A stretch of DNA of 64,000 nucleotides from Mycobacterium kiyosense (GCA_021654635.1 AP025179.1:4960001-5024000); one strand, 5' to 3'. Counted from the first letter of the stretch, positions 47,603 through 59,255 are shown. The notes: generated from the sequence alone by a model not told the origin. Program-made: numbers and translations.

Positions 47603-47794
47603 GGTGACCCCTCACCTGCAGAATTGCTGGCTGACCCCCGCCCGACCAGCAGCCCCCGACAGCTCCAGCGCGAACGTATCGCGGGGGTTGACCACCGGCA
47701 CCGATTCCAAACCGGATTTTTATAACAATTTGGCACAAGCGCAATTGGCTGGCCGAAACGCGGTCCTACCTGGGGTGTCGCGACAGATGGCGGG

Positions 47795-49678
47795 CTAGGA
47801 ACCGATCTTGACCCACTGGCCCGCGTCGCCGACGATGCCGACCGGCACCGCGCCGGTCAGGCTGACATTCTGCACGCTGGGCCCGGCCGCGACGATGGTG
47901 GTGTCCTGCAGGATCGGCAAGACCGTCGCCATGTTCCACAGCCGCGGCTCCACGGCGACGATGACGTCGTTGATGTTCTTGGACCCGTTGAGGGCGGCGT
48001 CGATATTGGACTGAATACTGCGGTCACAAATGCCGGTGAGATTGGACGGCGCTTTCACCAGCGCACCGGGCTCCGGCGGGCGGCTCGGCGTAGTCGGCGG
48101 CTCGGTGGTGTCCGGACCGGCCGATGCCGTCGCGCCGGTGGAGGCGACCGGACCGGGCGATGGCGGCGGCGAAGCGCCGGGCGGCGGAACGGCGGTTGCC
48201 TGCAGCGCGGGACAACCGAACCGCGCCGCCAGCGACGTGGCCAGGTTGCCGCCCGCTTGATGCCAGCCCACCAGCGCGTCGATCTGGTGGTTGTGCAGCG
48301 CGTCGCGGTACAGCGTCACCGGATCCAGCGCCAGCACGCTGGCGGCGATACCGACGTTGCGCAACTGGTCGGCGGCCGTGTTGGCCACCGCCACCGAAGT
48401 CGGATCGTTGGCGGCCACCCCGATGACCAGCGACAGTTGCTTGCCGTCCTTGCTTATCCGGCCGCGCACCACCTCGGTCGGCTCGGTACTCGCCGGCGGG
48501 GTCGGCGGCACCGACGTGGTGCTTTCGACCTGGAACCCCGCGGCCTCCAACAGCCCCAGCGCCGCCGTCCTGCTCAGCGCCGGCGGCGCGGTCGGCACAT
48601 AGCCGGGATCGCTGGGCGAGCGGACCTGCGCCTGGGCCAGGGTGACGGTGTTGTCGCTACCGGCGCCGACCGCGGCCAGCAGGTCGACGTCGAGCAACCC
48701 CAGGATGGCCTTGCGGACCTGCGCGTCGGCCAACTTGGGCTCGTTGGCGCGCAGGGTCAGCTGCATGACGCGCGGGGTCACGATCCGGGCCGTCCGCACG
48801 TCGGGAATCGCCGACAGCTGCGCGAAGGCGGCCGAACCGCCGTGCACCTGAGCGACCTGGGTGTCGCCGTTGCGGACCGAATCGGCCAGCGCGGCAGGCG
48901 CTCCCGCGCGGCGGAACTGGATCAGCGCGGGTTTCGCCGGCGGTCCCCAGTAACGGTCGTTGCGGGCGATCAGGATCTCGTCGCGCTGTGGGTCGATGTT
49001 CTCCACCCGGAACTGCCCCCCGGTCACCGGCAGGGTGCGGGCCAGCCCGGACGCGAAGCCGCCCGGGACGTCCTTGACGATGTGCGCGGGCAGCAGGTTG
49101 CTGAACAGCTCCCGCCAGGCGGGGTACGGCTGGGCGAAGGTGACCACGGCCTGCTTGCCGCCCTCGAGCGACTGGACCGACGTGATCAGGTCGTAGCCGG
49201 CCGGATCCACCACTCCGGGTTCGCCGACCATCTGGCGCCACAGGTACCAGAAGTCGTCGGCGGCGATCGGCGCATTGTCCGTCCAGGATGCTTCCGGCCG
49301 GATCTTGTAGCTGACCGTGAACGGGTTTTCGCTGGTCACCTCGGCAGACACCAGCAGCGTGGGGTCCATTTCCCAGCGCGAACCCGTCGACGAGTTGGCG
49401 TCGGGAACCGGCCGGAACGCGCTCGGCAGCACCAAAGCGCTGATTGCCGCGTTCACCGGGGACAGGTCCGAGAGCAGATGCGGGTTGAAGCCGGCACCGA
49501 TCGAGTCGATGCCCATGATGATCTGGGTGGGCCGCTGCGGGGGTGGCGGCGTGCTGTGCGGGGTGTCGGTGCTCTGCGGGGCCGGCGGCGGACTCACCGT
49601 GCAACCCGACAGCACCAAGCCGATCGCGGCGACCAGCACGCCGATCGCCACCAGCAGGTAGCGGGCCCGGTGCAGCAC
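47795..49678 (-). CDS. lpqW: Lipoprotein LpqW, regulator of PIM/LAM branch
   Basis: A lipoprotein of about 627 residues equivalent to Rv1166. It is built like an oligopeptide-binding (SBP type 5) protein but acts in mycobacteria at the branch between polar PIMs and LM/LAM, in functional connection with PimE. The N-terminus has a hydrophobic helix and lipobox LVLSGC. Conserved stretches are [66 protein letters not shown] and [23 protein letters not shown] 49678 gives the short signal peptide expected; the frame is open up to 49798. pimE lies 2.9 kb away. Divalent Pro/Thr-rich linker near residue 560. Confidence 0.9.
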   Translation of the reverse strand: MLHRARYLLVAIGVLVAAIGLVLSGCTVSPPPAPQSTDTPHSTPPPPQRPTQIIMGIDSIGAGFNPHLLSDLSPVNAAISALVLPSAFRPVPDANSSTGSRWEMDPTLLVSAEVTSENPFTVSYKIRPEASWTDNAPIAADDFWYLWRQMVGEPGVVDPAGYDLITSVQSLEGGKQAVVTFAQPYPAWRELFSNLLPAHIVKDVPGGFASGLARTLPVTGGQFRVENIDPQRDEILIARNDRYWGPPAKPALIQFRRAGAPAALADSVRNGDTQVAQVHGGSAAFAQLSAIPDVRTARIVTPRVMQLTLRANEPKLADAQVRKAILGLLDVDLLAAVGAGSDNTVTLAQAQVRSPSDPGYVPTAPPALSRTAALGLLEAAGFQVESTTSVPPTPPASTEPTEVVRGRISKDGKQLSLVIGVAANDPTSVAVANTAADQLRNVGIAASVLALDPVTLYRDALHNHQIDALVGWHQAGGNLATSLAARFGCPALQATAVPPPGASPPPSPGPVASTGATASAGPDTTEPPTTPSRPPEPGALVKAPSNLTGICDRSIQSNIDAALNGSKNINDVIVAVEPRLWNMATVLPILQDTTIVAAGPSVQNVSLTGAVPVGIVGDAGQWVKIGS

Positions 49679-49799
49679 GCCCGTCAGGGTATCGAGGGGA
49701 CCCGGCCGATCCGCGGATGTGGCGGGGCTGGGCGAATCCGCGTCTGCTTTTGCAGTGCCCTGACGCTGGCGCGGCTCACGAGCCCGGCGCGGCGCCAAG

Positions 49800-51689
49800 C
49801 TAACCCCGGGCCTTGGCGCGCGAGCGGCTCCGAGCCCGCGAGGTGGCGTCCAGCTCGACCTTGCGGACCCGCACGATCTCCGGTGTCACCTCCACACACT
49901 CGTCGGGCGCGCAGAACTCCATGGCCCGTTCCAGGTCCAGCTCCAGCGGCTTGGCCAGCGTCTCCATCACATCGGCGGTCGAGGAGCGCATGTTGGTGAG
50001 CTTCTTCTCGCGGGTGACGTTGATGTCGAGGTCCTCCGGGCGCGGGTTGATGCCGACGACCATTCCTTCGTAGGTGTCCTGTCCGGGTTCGACGAAGAAC
50101 TGGCCGCGGTCGGCCAGTTGCAGCAGCGCGAACGGGGTGATCACCCCGGCCCGGTCGGACACCAGCGAACCGGTGTGCCGGGCCCGGATCTCACCGGCCC
50201 ACGGCCGGTAACCGTCGAACACCGCGTTGGCGATCCCGGTGCCGCGGGTGAGGGTGAGAAAGTCGGTGCGAAACCCGATCAGGCCGCGGCTGGGCACGAT
50301 GAAGTCCATCCGCACCCAGCCGGCGGCATGGTTGGTCATCTCCTCCATGCGGCCCTTGCGGCCGGCCATCAGCTGGGTGATGGCGCCGACGAACTCCTCG
50401 GGACAGTCGATGGTCATCGCCTCGAACGGCTCGTGCAGCTTGCCGTCGATGGTCTGGGTGACCACCTGCGGCTTGCCGACCGTGAGCTCGAAACCCTCCC
50501 GGCGCATCTGCTCGACGAGCACCGCCAGCGCCAGCTCCCCGCGGCCCTGCACCTCCCAGGCGTCGGGCCGATCGATATCGACCACCTTGATGGAGACGTT
50601 GCCGACGAGTTCGGCGTCCAGACGCGACTTCACCATCCGGGCCGTCAGCTTGTGGCCCTTGACCTTGCCGGCCAGCGGCGAGGTGTTGGTTCCGACGGTC
50701 ACCGATATCGCGGGTTCGTCGACGGTGATGCGGGGCAGTGCGTGCGCGTGATCGAGGTCGGCGAGGGTGTCGCCGATCATGATCTCCGGAATGCCCGCCA
50801 CGGCGACGATGTCCCCGGCCGATGCGGAGTCGGTGCTTGTTCTTTCGATGCCCTCGGTCACCAGCAGTTCGGTGATCTTCACGGTCGTGATGACGGGATG
50901 CCCGTCCACCTCCCGCATCCAGGCGACCTGCTGGCCCTTTCGGATCCGGCCCTTATAGATGCGGATCAGCGCAAGTCGTCCCAGGAAGGCCGAGGCGTCG
51001 AGGTTGGTCACCAGCGCCTGCAGCGGCGCCTCGGGATCGCCCTGCGGCGGCGGAATGTGCTCGAGCAGCACGTCGAACAACGGATCGAGGTTGTCTCCCT
51101 CGGGGTTTTCGCCGTTGGCCGGTTCTTTGGTGCTGGCGATGCCTGCTCGGCCGGAGGCATACAGCGTCGGCAGGTCCAGGGCGGCCTCGGCGGCCTTCTG
51201 CGCTTCCTCGTCGAGGTCGGATGCGACGTCGAGCAGCAGGTCGTGACTCTCCGAGACGACCTCGGAGATGCGGGCGTCCGGCCGGTCCGTCTTGTTGACG
51301 ACCAGGATGACCGGGAGGTGGGCGGCCAGCGCCTTGCGCAGCACGAAGCGAGTCTGCGGCAGCGGGCCCTCGGAGGCGTCGACCAGCAGCAGCACCCCGT
51401 CGACCATCGACAGTCCGCGCTCCACCTCACCACCGAAGTCGGCGTGGCCCGGGGTGTCGATGACGTTGATGACGGTCGTCGTTCCGTCCGGGTGCTTGCG
51501 GTGCACGGCCGTGTTCTTGGCCAGGATCGTGATGCCCTTTTCTTTCTCCAGGTCACCGGAGTCCATCAGGCGCTCGACCGCGTCGTCGCCACGATGTGTC
51601 AGGGCGCCGGACTGTCGCAGCATGGCGTCGACCAGGGTGGTTTTGCCGTGGTCGACGTGGGCGACGATGGCGACGTTACGGAATGGCAC
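49800..51689 (-). CDS. typA: Ribosome-associated translational GTPase TypA/BipA
   Basis: A 629-residue GTPase equivalent to Rv1165, acting in ribosome assembly and stress adaptation. It shows G1 [10 protein letters not shown], a G2-containing switch ([11 protein letters not shown]), G3 [15 protein letters not shown]4 NKTDRPDAR, a domain II ([15 protein letters not shown]) and the BipA-specific C-terminus ([32 protein letters not shown]). Starts at GTG 51689 with the consensus N-terminus [16 protein letters not shown]; the open frame continues to 51821 without a better start. Basic tail [13 protein letters not shown]. Intact. Confidence 0.94.
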   Translation of the reverse strand: MPFRNVAIVAHVDHGKTTLVDAMLRQSGALTHRGDDAVERLMDSGDLEKEKGITILAKNTAVHRKHPDGTTTVINVIDTPGHADFGGEVERGLSMVDGVLLLVDASEGPLPQTRFVLRKALAAHLPVILVVNKTDRPDARISEVVSESHDLLLDVASDLDEEAQKAAEAALDLPTLYASGRAGIASTKEPANGENPEGDNLDPLFDVLLEHIPPPQGDPEAPLQALVTNLDASAFLGRLALIRIYKGRIRKGQQVAWMREVDGHPVITTVKITELLVTEGIERTSTDSASAGDIVAVAGIPEIMIGDTLADLDHAHALPRITVDEPAISVTVGTNTSPLAGKVKGHKLTARMVKSRLDAELVGNVSIKVVDIDRPDAWEVQGRGELALAVLVEQMRREGFELTVGKPQVVTQTIDGKLHEPFEAMTIDCPEEFVGAITQLMAGRKGRMEEMTNHAAGWVRMDFIVPSRGLIGFRTDFLTLTRGTGIANAVFDGYRPWAGEIRARHTGSLVSDRAGVITPFALLQLADRGQFFVEPGQDTYEGMVVGINPRPEDLDINVTREKKLTNMRSSTADVMETLAKPLELDLERAMEFCAPDECVEVTPEIVRVRKVELDATSRARSRSRAKARG

Positions 51690-51863
51690 GTCGGTGATTG
51701 TGGCAGCGAGGGCTCCGGATAGCGAACTGGCAGGCCGGGATCCGGTGTGCACGAGGGCGGGGTGCGCGCGCCGTTGGCTCTGCGTCCTTGGCGCAGAAGT
51801 GCAAGTAGGTAGCGCCCTCACTGCAGAGTCAACGTCCCGGCATCGGGACCCGGCGGACTCGCG

Positions 51864-52247
51864 CTACAGCGCGGCCACCAGGTCCGGAACCCAGCCACGG
51901 TCGGCGGGCACCCAGTCGACACCGTCCAGGTCCGCGGCCGCCACCCAGCGCAGCGCCTGGTGATCGCGGGGGTGCGGCTCACCGTCGAGCAGGGTGACCC
52001 GGTAGGCCCGCAAGACCGTCGTCTCGCCCAGGGCCACGTCCTGGCCCAGCCGGTCACCCACCGCGACCGCGACGCCGAGTTCCTCGGCCAGCTCACGGAC
52101 CAGCGCGCCTTGCTCGGTCTCGCCGTCGGCGACCTTCCCGCCGGGCAGTTCCCACCGGCCGGCCAGCTCGGGTGGCCGGTTTCGCTGCGCTACCAGAACG
52201 GTGCCGCTGCGGATGATGGCGCCGGCGACGACGACCTGGTTCGGCAT
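51864..52247 (-). CDS. mutT2: Nudix hydrolase MutT2
   Basis: A 127-residue Nudix protein equivalent to Rv1160. The Nudix box is [24 protein letters not shown], complete in Glu ligands. MutT2 hydrolyses dCTP analogues and 5-methyl-dCTP and may sanitise the nucleotide pool. ATG start 52247; divergent from the pterin dehydratase gene with 26 bp between starts, so the promoters overlap. Confidence 0.92.
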   Translation of the reverse strand: MPNQVVVAGAIIRSGTVLVAQRNRPPELAGRWELPGGKVADGETEQGALVRELAEELGVAVAVGDRLGQDVALGETTVLRAYRVTLLDGEPHPRDHQALRWVAAADLDGVDWVPADRGWVPDLVAAL

Positions 52248-52273
52248 GGGCAGTGAGGGTATACGTTCGCGTC

Positions 52274-52558
52274 ATGGCTGTGTTATCGGATGAGCAAGTA
52301 GACGCCGCCCTACCCGAACTGGACGGCTGGGAGCGCGTCGACGGAACCCTGCGCCGGTCGGTCAAGTTCCCGGCGTTTCTGGACGGCATCGACGCCGTGC
52401 GTCGGGTGGGCGAGCACGCGGAGTCCAAGGATCATCACCCGGATATCGATATCCGTTGGCGCACAGTAACTTTCGTGTTGGTCACACACTCCGAGGGCGG
52501 CATCACCCAAAACGACCTCGACATGGCGCGCGACATCAACGGCATCGTCGGAACCTGA
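52274..52558 (+). CDS. Pterin-4a-carbinolamine dehydratase
   Basis: A 94-residue protein equivalent to Rv1159A. It has the family motif [19 protein letters not shown] with the catalytic His pair, and [18 protein letters not shown]. Members recycle tetrahydrobiopterin for aromatic amino acid hydroxylases; in mycobacteria the pterin partner is unclear. ATG 52274; convergent with pimE (31 bp between stops). Confidence 0.92.
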   Translation: MAVLSDEQVDAALPELDGWERVDGTLRRSVKFPAFLDGIDAVRRVGEHAESKDHHPDIDIRWRTVTFVLVTHSEGGITQNDLDMARDINGIVGT

Positions 52559-52589
52559 TCACGCCGCGAACGAAGACCGCACCGCGAGA

Positions 52590-53888
52590 TCAGTCCGCTG
52601 CGGCCGCCGCCTGGTCACGCTCGCGGCGGGGATGCCAGGCGATCCACCCCAACGTCGCGACCGCGGCCGCCACGTAGACCAGCCCGGCCCACGCCAGGTA
52701 CCAGGGTCTGCTGATCACCCAGATGGTCGGTTGCGCGAAGCTGAGCAACCAGGGCACCCCGACCAGTGTCAGCACCAGCCAGCCCCAGCCCAGGATTTTC
52801 GCGCCGAGGTGGTCGCGCAGCGGCCCGTGCAGCAGCCAGATCATCAGCGGCACCAACCACACCCAGTGGTGCGTCCAGGAGATCGGCGAGAGCAACAGGC
52901 CGAACAGCTCCACCACCAGCAGCCGCCCGAGCTGATCGGCGGGCCGGAGCGCCCGCCAGGCCAGCAGTGCGACGACGGTGGTAGCGCCGATAGCGATCAG
53001 CACCGGTGGCCCGTAGCCCGCGTCATAGCCGAGGATGCGGGAGATGGCGCCACGCCAGGACTGGTTGAACGAGGTGGCGACGGGTCCGATCCGATGTGCG
53101 TCGCCGAGCAGGTCGGTGAAGTAATAGCGGGCCTGGTCACCGACCACCAGCAGGGAGATTCCCACCGTGAGCAGGAACACCGCACCGGAGAACAGCGCTG
53201 CCGCCCAGCGCCGGGCGCCGAGCAGATAAAGGCCGGCTACCGCCGGCGTGAGCTTGACCCCCGCGGCCAGGCCCACCAGCAGGCCCGACAGCCACCACCG
53301 GGTGGAATGGATCGCCCACAGCACGGCCAGCACCAGGAACACGTTGATCTGGCCGTAGTCGAAGTTGCTGCGCAGCGGTTCGATCCAGATGGCGAGCGCG
53401 GTCCACAGCATTGCGACACGCCGGTCGCCTGCTGGCCCGAGCAGTCGCTGGCAGAGGCGCACCACGCCGTACAGCGCCGCGACGATCGCGGCGTGCCAGA
53501 GAACCGCCACCAGTGCGAACGGCAGCAGATGCAGCGGGTACAACACCACCGCAGCAAACGGTGGGTAGGTGAACGGCAGCGGGAAATCCGGAGTCTGGTC
53601 GGCGTAGACGTAGCTGTACAGGGTGCCGGGATGATCCAGGGCTGCCCCGCCGCCGATGTATACGTGCAGGTCGACGAAGTTCGCGCCGTGCGGGGCGAGG
53701 TAGGTCCAAGCGAATCGGGCTGTGACGCTGAGGATCAACAGCAGCGGCGCCCAGGTCGCCAGCGAAGTCTCGCGCCGCCTGGCGGTGGCGAGCGCGGCGG
53801 GGGTGGCCGAGGTGGTGTCTATCCGACCGACTTTAGCGACCGCGCCGACGCGCTGAGCCCCTGAACGCGACCGGTGCGCGTCGATAAC
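52590..53888 (-). CDS. pimE: Polyprenol-phosphate-mannose-dependent alpha-(1-2)-mannosyltransferase PimE (5' end uncertain)
   Basis: A membrane GT-C glycosyltransferase (GT87) equivalent to Rv1159, adding the fifth mannose in synthesis of polar PIMs (AcPIM5/6). Ten or more helices are visible; the acidic motif is in [12 protein letters not shown], the family's essential Asp near residue 60. Conserved stretches are [32 protein letters not shown] and [17 protein letters not shown]. The start cannot be set: the aligned N-terminus [26 protein letters not shown] has no in-frame ATG, GTG or TTG nearby, and a GTG at 53899-53897 is one base out of frame. An indel at the 5' end is likely. Confidence 0.85.
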   Translation of the reverse strand, partial: VIDAHRSRSGAQRVGAVAKVGRIDTTSATPAALATARRRETSLATWAPLLLILSVTARFAWTYLAPHGANFVDLHVYIGGGAALDHPGTLYSYVYADQTPDFPLPFTYPPFAAVVLYPLHLLPFALVAVLWHAAIVAALYGVVRLCQRLLGPAGDRRVAMLWTALAIWIEPLRSNFDYGQINVFLVLAVLWAIHSTRWWLSGLLVGLAAGVKLTPAVAGLYLLGARRWAAALFSGAVFLLTVGISLLVVGDQARYYFTDLLGDAHRIGPVATSFNQSWRGAISRILGYDAGYGPPVLIAIGATTVVALLAWRALRPADQLGRLLVVELFGLLLSPISWTHHWVWLVPLMIWLLHGPLRDHLGAKILGWGWLVLTLVGVPWLLSFAQPTIWVISRPWYLAWAGLVYVAAAVATLGWIAWHPRRERDQAAAAAD

Positions 53889-54053
53889 GGGGAAATCACG
53901 ATTACCAGGTCGCCGGTCACTGCCTTCGCTCGTATCTATAACGATCCCGTAAATGCCACACGTGTCACTTGAGTCACTTCTGTACCACGATAGCTTCGGC
54001 TTCAGGTCCTTCCGGGGGGCCTGCCGAAGCCCATCGAAGACATCAGGAGAGAC

Positions 54054-54827
54054 ATGCCAACCATTTGGACCTACGTTCGGGCCGCCGCTGTGCTGGCCGG
54101 CTCGGGCGCCGCACTGTTGACGGGCGGCATCGCCCACGCCGACCCCGCGCCGGCTCAGCCGCCGGCCCCCAACATTCCCCAGCAGCTGATCGCCTCGGCG
54201 GCCAACGCGCCGCAGATTCTGCAGAACCTGGCGACCGCGCTGGGTGCCACCCCGCCGGCGCCGCAGGGCGTGCAGCGCGCTCCGGACCCGGCCCCCGCCG
54301 CTCCGGGCGGGTTGAACCTGCCCTCCGTGGTTCCCGGCCTCACCGCGCCGGCCCAGGCCACCGCACCGGCCCAACTGCCGGCCCAGGCGACCGCGCCGGC
54401 AGCGCCTGCGCCTGCGCCGGCCAACTCGCCGGGCACCGTTCCCCCGATTCCGGGTGTGAACGCGCCGATCCCGGGGCTCACCGCTCCCGCGGCTCCAGCC
54501 GCTCCAGCGGCGGCTCCGGCCGGCGTCCCGTCGGTGCCCGGCGTGAACGCACCGCTGCAGCTCACTGCGCCGGCGGCCCCCGTCGCGCCGGCACCGGGAA
54601 CGTTGCCGTCGATCCCCGGGGTGAACACGCCGCTACCCAGCCTGGCCGCACCGGCGGCTCCGGCCGCTCCGGCCGCTCCGGCGGCCTCGCTGCCCGGGTT
54701 GGCGACGTCGCTTCCCGGACTCGCCCAAGCGGCCCTGCCGGGGCTGGCTTCGGCCATTCCGGGGCTCTCGGGTGCCGGCGCGCCGGGTCCGGCGGGACCG
54801 CAGACGCTGCTCGGCGCCCTGCCCTGA
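54054..54827 (+). CDS. Exported Ala/Pro-rich protein (Rv1158c-like)
   Basis: A 257-residue protein with a signal peptide ([25 protein letters not shown], cleavage after AHA) and a mature part dominated by Pro and Ala. It contains an imperfect ~30-residue repeat of the type [23 protein letters not shown], three copies near residues 140-220. Only the first 60 residues after the signal ([26 protein letters not shown]) look structured. Equivalent by position and composition to Rv1158c. ATG 54054. Upstream of the related Rv1157c-like gene by 48 bp, same direction, likely one transcript. Unknown cell-wall role. Confidence 0.82.
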   Translation: MPTIWTYVRAAAVLAGSGAALLTGGIAHADPAPAQPPAPNIPQQLIASAANAPQILQNLATALGATPPAPQGVQRAPDPAPAAPGGLNLPSVVPGLTAPAQATAPAQLPAQATAPAAPAPAPANSPGTVPPIPGVNAPIPGLTAPAAPAAPAAAPAGVPSVPGVNAPLQLTAPAAPVAPAPGTLPSIPGVNTPLPSLAAPAAPAAPAAPAASLPGLATSLPGLAQAALPGLASAIPGLSGAGAPGPAGPQTLLGALP

Positions 54828-54875
54828 GCTTGACCTCCGACGACTGACCAACCACTAGGAACCGGGAGAAACACC

Positions 54876-56010
54876 GTGGCAAGCACTTGGAGTCTGTCCA
54901 AAGGTTTGGCCGCAGTCGTCGTCACATCGGCTGCCGCGTTCGTGCTTTGTCCGAGCGCGGCAGCCGACCCGGCGACGCCGTCGACCGACCCGACCCAGCA
55001 GCTGCCCGGCCTTCCGGCGTTGACTCAGTTGAGCCCGATCATCCAGCAGGCCGCCGGCAATCCCGGACAGGCGACGCAGCTGCTGATGGCGGCTGCCCAG
55101 GCATTCACGCACAACCCGTCGGCACCGACCGAGGCCAAGAATGTGGCCTCGTCGGTGAACCAGTTCGTCGCGGGTCCGGGGGCACCGGCGGGCGCGACCC
55201 CGCCTGAGGCGGCACCGGCACCGCACGTACCGGCACCGGGTGCCGAGCCCGGCGCCCTGGCGCACCTGCCGGCCGGCGTCGACCCGCTGCATGCCGCGGG
55301 GCCGGGCCCGGTCGGCGTGCCGCAGAACCCGCGGCCCGTCTCACCACCGCTGCCCGGGCCGGCGCCGGCCGCACCCGCGCCTGCCGCCGCGCCAGCTCCC
55401 GCACCGGCCGCACCGGCAGCCCAGGCTCCGGCACCGGCCCCCGCGCGCGGCTGCGCCAGCTCCAGCACCAGCACCGGCCGCACCGGCGCCCGCGCCGGCG
55501 GCGGCCCCTCAGCTGCGCCGGCTGCCGCGGCGGCCCCAGCTCCGGCGCCCACCCCCGCCCCGGTGGCGGCGCCGGCGGCCGCGGCCCCCGGCTTCGGCCC
55601 TGACTCCCGCCCACGCAGGACTTCATGTACCCTCGATCGGCACCAACTGCCTAGCCGACGGGACGAACGCCCTGGCCACCGCCCTGTCGGTGGCGGGACC
55701 GGCGGCCATCCCGACGCCGGGCCCGGCTGCCGGCCAGACCGCTTACGTCTTCACTGCGGTCGGTACCCCGGGACCCGCCGAGGTGCAGAAGCTGCCGCTG
55801 AACGTCACCTGGATCAACCTGACCACCGGCAAATCAGGCAGCGCCACCCTGAAGCCGCGCACCGACATCAACGGCGAAGGCCCGACGACGCTCACCGCGA
55901 TCGTCGACACCGGTTCCGGCAGCATCATGTCGACGATTTTCGGTCAGGTCACCACCAAAGACCGGCAGTGCCAGTTCATGCCGACCATCGGTTCGACGGT
56001 GGTGCCGTAG
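54876..56010 (+). CDS. Exported Pro/Ala-rich protein with conserved C-terminal domain (Rv1157c-like), with several indels
   Basis: A protein of about 378 residues with a signal peptide (SKGLAAVVVTSAAAFVLCPSAAA), an N-terminal helical part (QLPGLPALTQLSPIIQQAAGNPGQ), a Pro/Ala linker and a C-terminal domain GLHVPSIGTNCLADGTNALATA to STIFGQVTTKDRQCQF. The linker crosses three frame changes (about 55441-55450, 55505-55508, 55585-55589), each in a GC repeat or C-run; the C-terminal domain is in the +1 frame. Equivalent to Rv1157c. Start GTG 54876 with GGGAGAA about 7 nt upstream. The protein is likely intact in the organism. Confidence 0.72.
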
Positions 56011-56036
56011 CGGCACCGCAACCAGCAGCCGGACCA

Positions 56037-56098
56037 CGCGAGCGTCCTCGAATGTACGTCGCAAAGAGCTTCTGGCCGTACCTATGAGGGCGCTCGCG
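56037..56098. terminator. Hairpin between convergent genes, probable terminator
   Basis: CGCGAGCG-T-CCTC (56037-56049) pairs with GAGG-G-CGCTCGCG (56086-56098): 13 pairs with one G-U, loop of 36 nt. It sits between the end of the Rv1157c-like gene and the stop of the DUF1059-like gene. There is no U-tract. Confidence 0.5.
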
Positions 56099-56114
56099 GC
56101 GCAAAGGCGAGTAC

Positions 56115-56261
56115 CTAGTAGGCCATGAACAAGATCGCGTCCCGGTCGTAGTCCAGACCGGGATGCGCACTGGCCAGGTGGGCCTGAGTCAGCTCGACCA
56201 ACTCGTCCTCGTCCTTGCCCTGAATGGCCTCGCCGCACGGACAGGTGATGTGCGTCTTCAT
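56115..56261 (-). CDS. 48-residue DUF1059-like protein coupled to the HhH-GPD gene
   Basis: A small ORF starting ATG 56261, inside the 3' end of the HhH-GPD gene (ATGA overlap). It encodes 48 residues, MKTHITCPCGEAIQGKDEDE, then LVELTQAHLASAHPGLDYDRD and a short tail ILFMAY. The CPCGEAIxGxxxDELVxxTQxHxxxxHP pattern is that of the DUF1059 small proteins: a paired Cys and two or three His that could hold a metal. Its translation is coupled to the base-excision-type protein upstream. Function unknown. Confidence 0.75.
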   Translation of the reverse strand: MKTHITCPCGEAIQGKDEDELVELTQAHLASAHPGLDYDRDAILFMAY

Positions 56262-56848
56262 GTTGCCGCCTTTCCCTTGGCTGCCTTGGCTGCCGCCTTC
56301 ATCTGCTTCTTATACGACCGCACCTTGCCGAGTGACTCGGCATCGACAATGTCGGCGACCGAGAGGTGGGTGCCGGCCTTGCCGTACTCTCCCGCTGCCG
56401 CCCGCCAACCCGTGGGTGTGACACCGTACTGCTTGCCGAGCAATGCCAGGAAGATCTTGGCCTTCTGCTCACCGAACCCGGGCAGCGCCCTGATCCGCTG
56501 CAGCAACTCTTTCCCATCGGGATCGCCAGCGGTCCACAGCGCGGCCGCGTCGCCGTCGTACCGGTCGACGATGATCTGTGCAAGCGTCTGGATGCGCTTG
56601 GCCATCGCGCCCGGGAAACGGTGAATGGCAGGCTTTTCCGAGCACAGCGCGGCGAACTTGTCGGGGTCGTAATCGGCGATGTCTGCCGCGTCCAAGCCGC
56701 CCATCCGCTCGGCGATCTTCTGCGGACCGGCGAATGCCGTCTCGAAGGTCACCTGCTGATCCAGCAACATCCCGATCAGCAACGCCAGCGGGTTGTCGGC
56801 CAGCAGCTGATTGGCCTGGGGTTCGGTGGCGAGGCAAAGCTGCGTCAT
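56258..56848 (-). CDS. HhH-GPD family base-excision-type protein (Rv1156-like)
   Basis: A 196-residue protein equivalent to Rv1156. It has the helix-hairpin-helix segment RIRALPGFGEQKAKIFLALLG near residues 115-135. The catalytic Lys/Asp of endonuclease III-type glycosylases is not obvious, and there is no 4Fe-4S Cys set, so activity as a DNA glycosylase is unproven. N-terminal MTQLCLATEPQANQLLADNPLALLIGMLLDQQVTFETAFAG is conserved. ATG 56848; the DUF1059-like gene overlaps its stop. Confidence 0.85.
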   Translation of the reverse strand: MTQLCLATEPQANQLLADNPLALLIGMLLDQQVTFETAFAGPQKIAERMGGLDAADIADYDPDKFAALCSEKPAIHRFPGAMAKRIQTLAQIIVDRYDGDAAALWTAGDPDGKELLQRIRALPGFGEQKAKIFLALLGKQYGVTPTGWRAAAGEYGKAGTHLSVADIVDAESLGKVRSYKKQMKAAAKAAKGKAAT

Positions 56849-56885
56849 GGTCGAACTTTAACCCCGCACGCTCGGGCCCGGCCCG

Positions 56886-57044
56886 CTAACCGCTCTTGCG
56901 ACGGAACTCGCGGCGGTTGCCGGCCGCACCGTGTGCCCGCGACTGCTTGCCCCCGCCGTCCTTGTGGTCGGAACCGCCGGACGACTTGGCCATCTTGCGT
57001 TCCAGGGCTTCACGAAACTTGCGTTTGTTGTCGTCCTCGGGCAC
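56886..57044 (-). CDS. Small basic DUF5302-like protein
   Basis: A charged protein of 52 residues from GTG 57044, or about 62 if it begins at ATG 57076, which is one base out of frame. The segment NKRKFREALERKMAKSSGG, then Gly/His-rich KDGGGKQSRAHGAAG and the end RREFRRKSG match the small actinobacterial DUF5302 proteins. The ATG frame would read MAES-EHPESPEVPEDD if one base were missing from this sequence, so an indel near 57060-57070 is plausible. Function unknown. Confidence 0.65.
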   Translation of the reverse strand: MPEDDNKRKFREALERKMAKSSGGSDHKDGGGKQSRAHGAAGNRREFRRKSG

Positions 57045-57094
57045 TTCGGGCGATTCCGGGTGTTCGATTCGGCCATGCCGGAAGCCTAGCGCGG

Positions 57095-58108
<1,014 letters not shown>

Positions 58109-58135
58109 ACGCCGGCGCCGTGGCACCGCTGCAAT

Positions 58136-58501
58136 TCAGTCGTCCGGAACGTTCGTGAGGTAACGCATCGCATCGTTCTTGGTCAGCCCCAGCGCGTGGG
58201 CCACTTCCACGTATTCCTTGGCGGCGGCGGCCATCGCCGCGTCGGTCGGGTCGAATCGGGAGATGAAAGTGCCGAAGCGTCCGCGGGTTTCGACGATCGC
58301 GGCGGACTCGAGTTCGCGGTAGGCGCGGGCTACGGTGTTGGCCGCCACGCCGAGCTGGCCGGCCAGCTCGCGGACCGTCGGCAGCCGGGTGCCCGGCGGC
58401 AGTGAACCGGCCCGCACGCCGTCGATGACCCCGGTTCTGAGCTGGTCGAACAGGGGCTTGCCTGCCTTTACATCCACCTTCAGCAAGTCGCGCAGGTCCA
58501 C
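58136..58501 (-). CDS. GntR-family (YtrA-like) transcriptional regulator (Rv1152-like)
   Basis: A 121-residue winged-helix regulator equivalent to Rv1152. The DNA-binding part reads [49 protein letters not shown]; the short C-terminal helix ([23 protein letters not shown]) is typical of the YtrA subfamily. GTG 58501 gives the N-terminus [11 protein letters not shown] and the family length; a TTG at 58519 is less likely. Divergent from the sirtuin gene by 37 bp, so it may control it. Confidence 0.9.
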   Translation of the reverse strand: MDLRDLLKVDVKAGKPLFDQLRTGVIDGVRAGSLPPGTRLPTVRELAGQLGVAANTVARAYRELESAAIVETRGRFGTFISRFDPTDAAMAAAAKEYVEVAHALGLTKNDAMRYLTNVPDD

Positions 58502-58538
58502 CCATCCAGTATTGCCCAACCGCGGCTATCTTTGTGGG

Positions 58539-59255
58539 ATGCGAGTGGCGGTGCTGAGCGGTGCGGGCATTTCCGCGGAGAGTGGCGTACCGACATTCCG
58601 CGACGACAAGAACGGCCTGTGGGCCCACTTCGACCCGTACGAGTTGAGCAGCGTGCAGGGCTGGGAGAGCAATCCCGAACGGGTGTGGGGGGTGGTATCT
58701 GTGGCGCCACTACCTGGTCGGCGACGTGCAACCCAACGCCGGGCATCGCGCGATCGCGGACTGGCAACGGCAGGCCCAGGTCACCGTGGTGACGCAGAAC
58801 GTCGACGACCTGCACGAGCGCGCCGGCAGCGCTCCGGTTCATCACCTGCACGGCAGCCTCTTCGAATTTCGTTGTGCGCGTTGCGGTTTGCCGTACTCTG
58901 AGCCACTACCGCTGATGGCCGAACCGGCGATCGAAGTCGAACCTCCGGTGTGCGCCTGCGGCGGGTTGATCCGGCCCGACATCGTGTGTGGTTCGGCGAA
59001 GCCCTGCCGCAGGGTCCGTGGCGCCAAGCCGTCGAGGCGACGGAGAACGCCGACCTGATGGTGGTGGTGGGCACCTCGTCGATCGTCTACCCGGCGGCCG
59101 GCCTGCCCGAGCTGGCGCTGGCGCGCGGCACCGCCGTGATCGAGGTCAATCCCGAGCCCACGCCGTTGTCCCCGCACGCCACGCTGTGCGTGCGCGAGTC
59201 GGCCAGCGTGGCGCTGCCCGGGCTGCTGGAGCGACTGCCGGCCCTGTTGAATTAG
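58539..59255 (+). pseudogene. NAD-dependent protein deacetylase (sirtuin, Rv1151c-like) broken by two indels
   Basis: A sirtuin of about 238 residues, equivalent to Rv1151c (CobB-type lysine deacetylase/deacylase). Frame 1: [25 protein letters not shown] (NAD-binding GAG and R). After a G6 run at 58687-58692 (five expected, [13 protein letters not shown]) the frame moves to [26 protein letters not shown] (catalytic His) and Cys of the zinc site (CARCG...CACGG). A GTGTGTGG at 58984-58991 (GTGTGG expected, [11 protein letters not shown]) then restores the first frame to the end [15 protein letters not shown]. The shifts total +3. All catalytic residues are present, so sequence error is more likely than decay, but as read the gene is not translatable. 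Confidence 0.75.
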
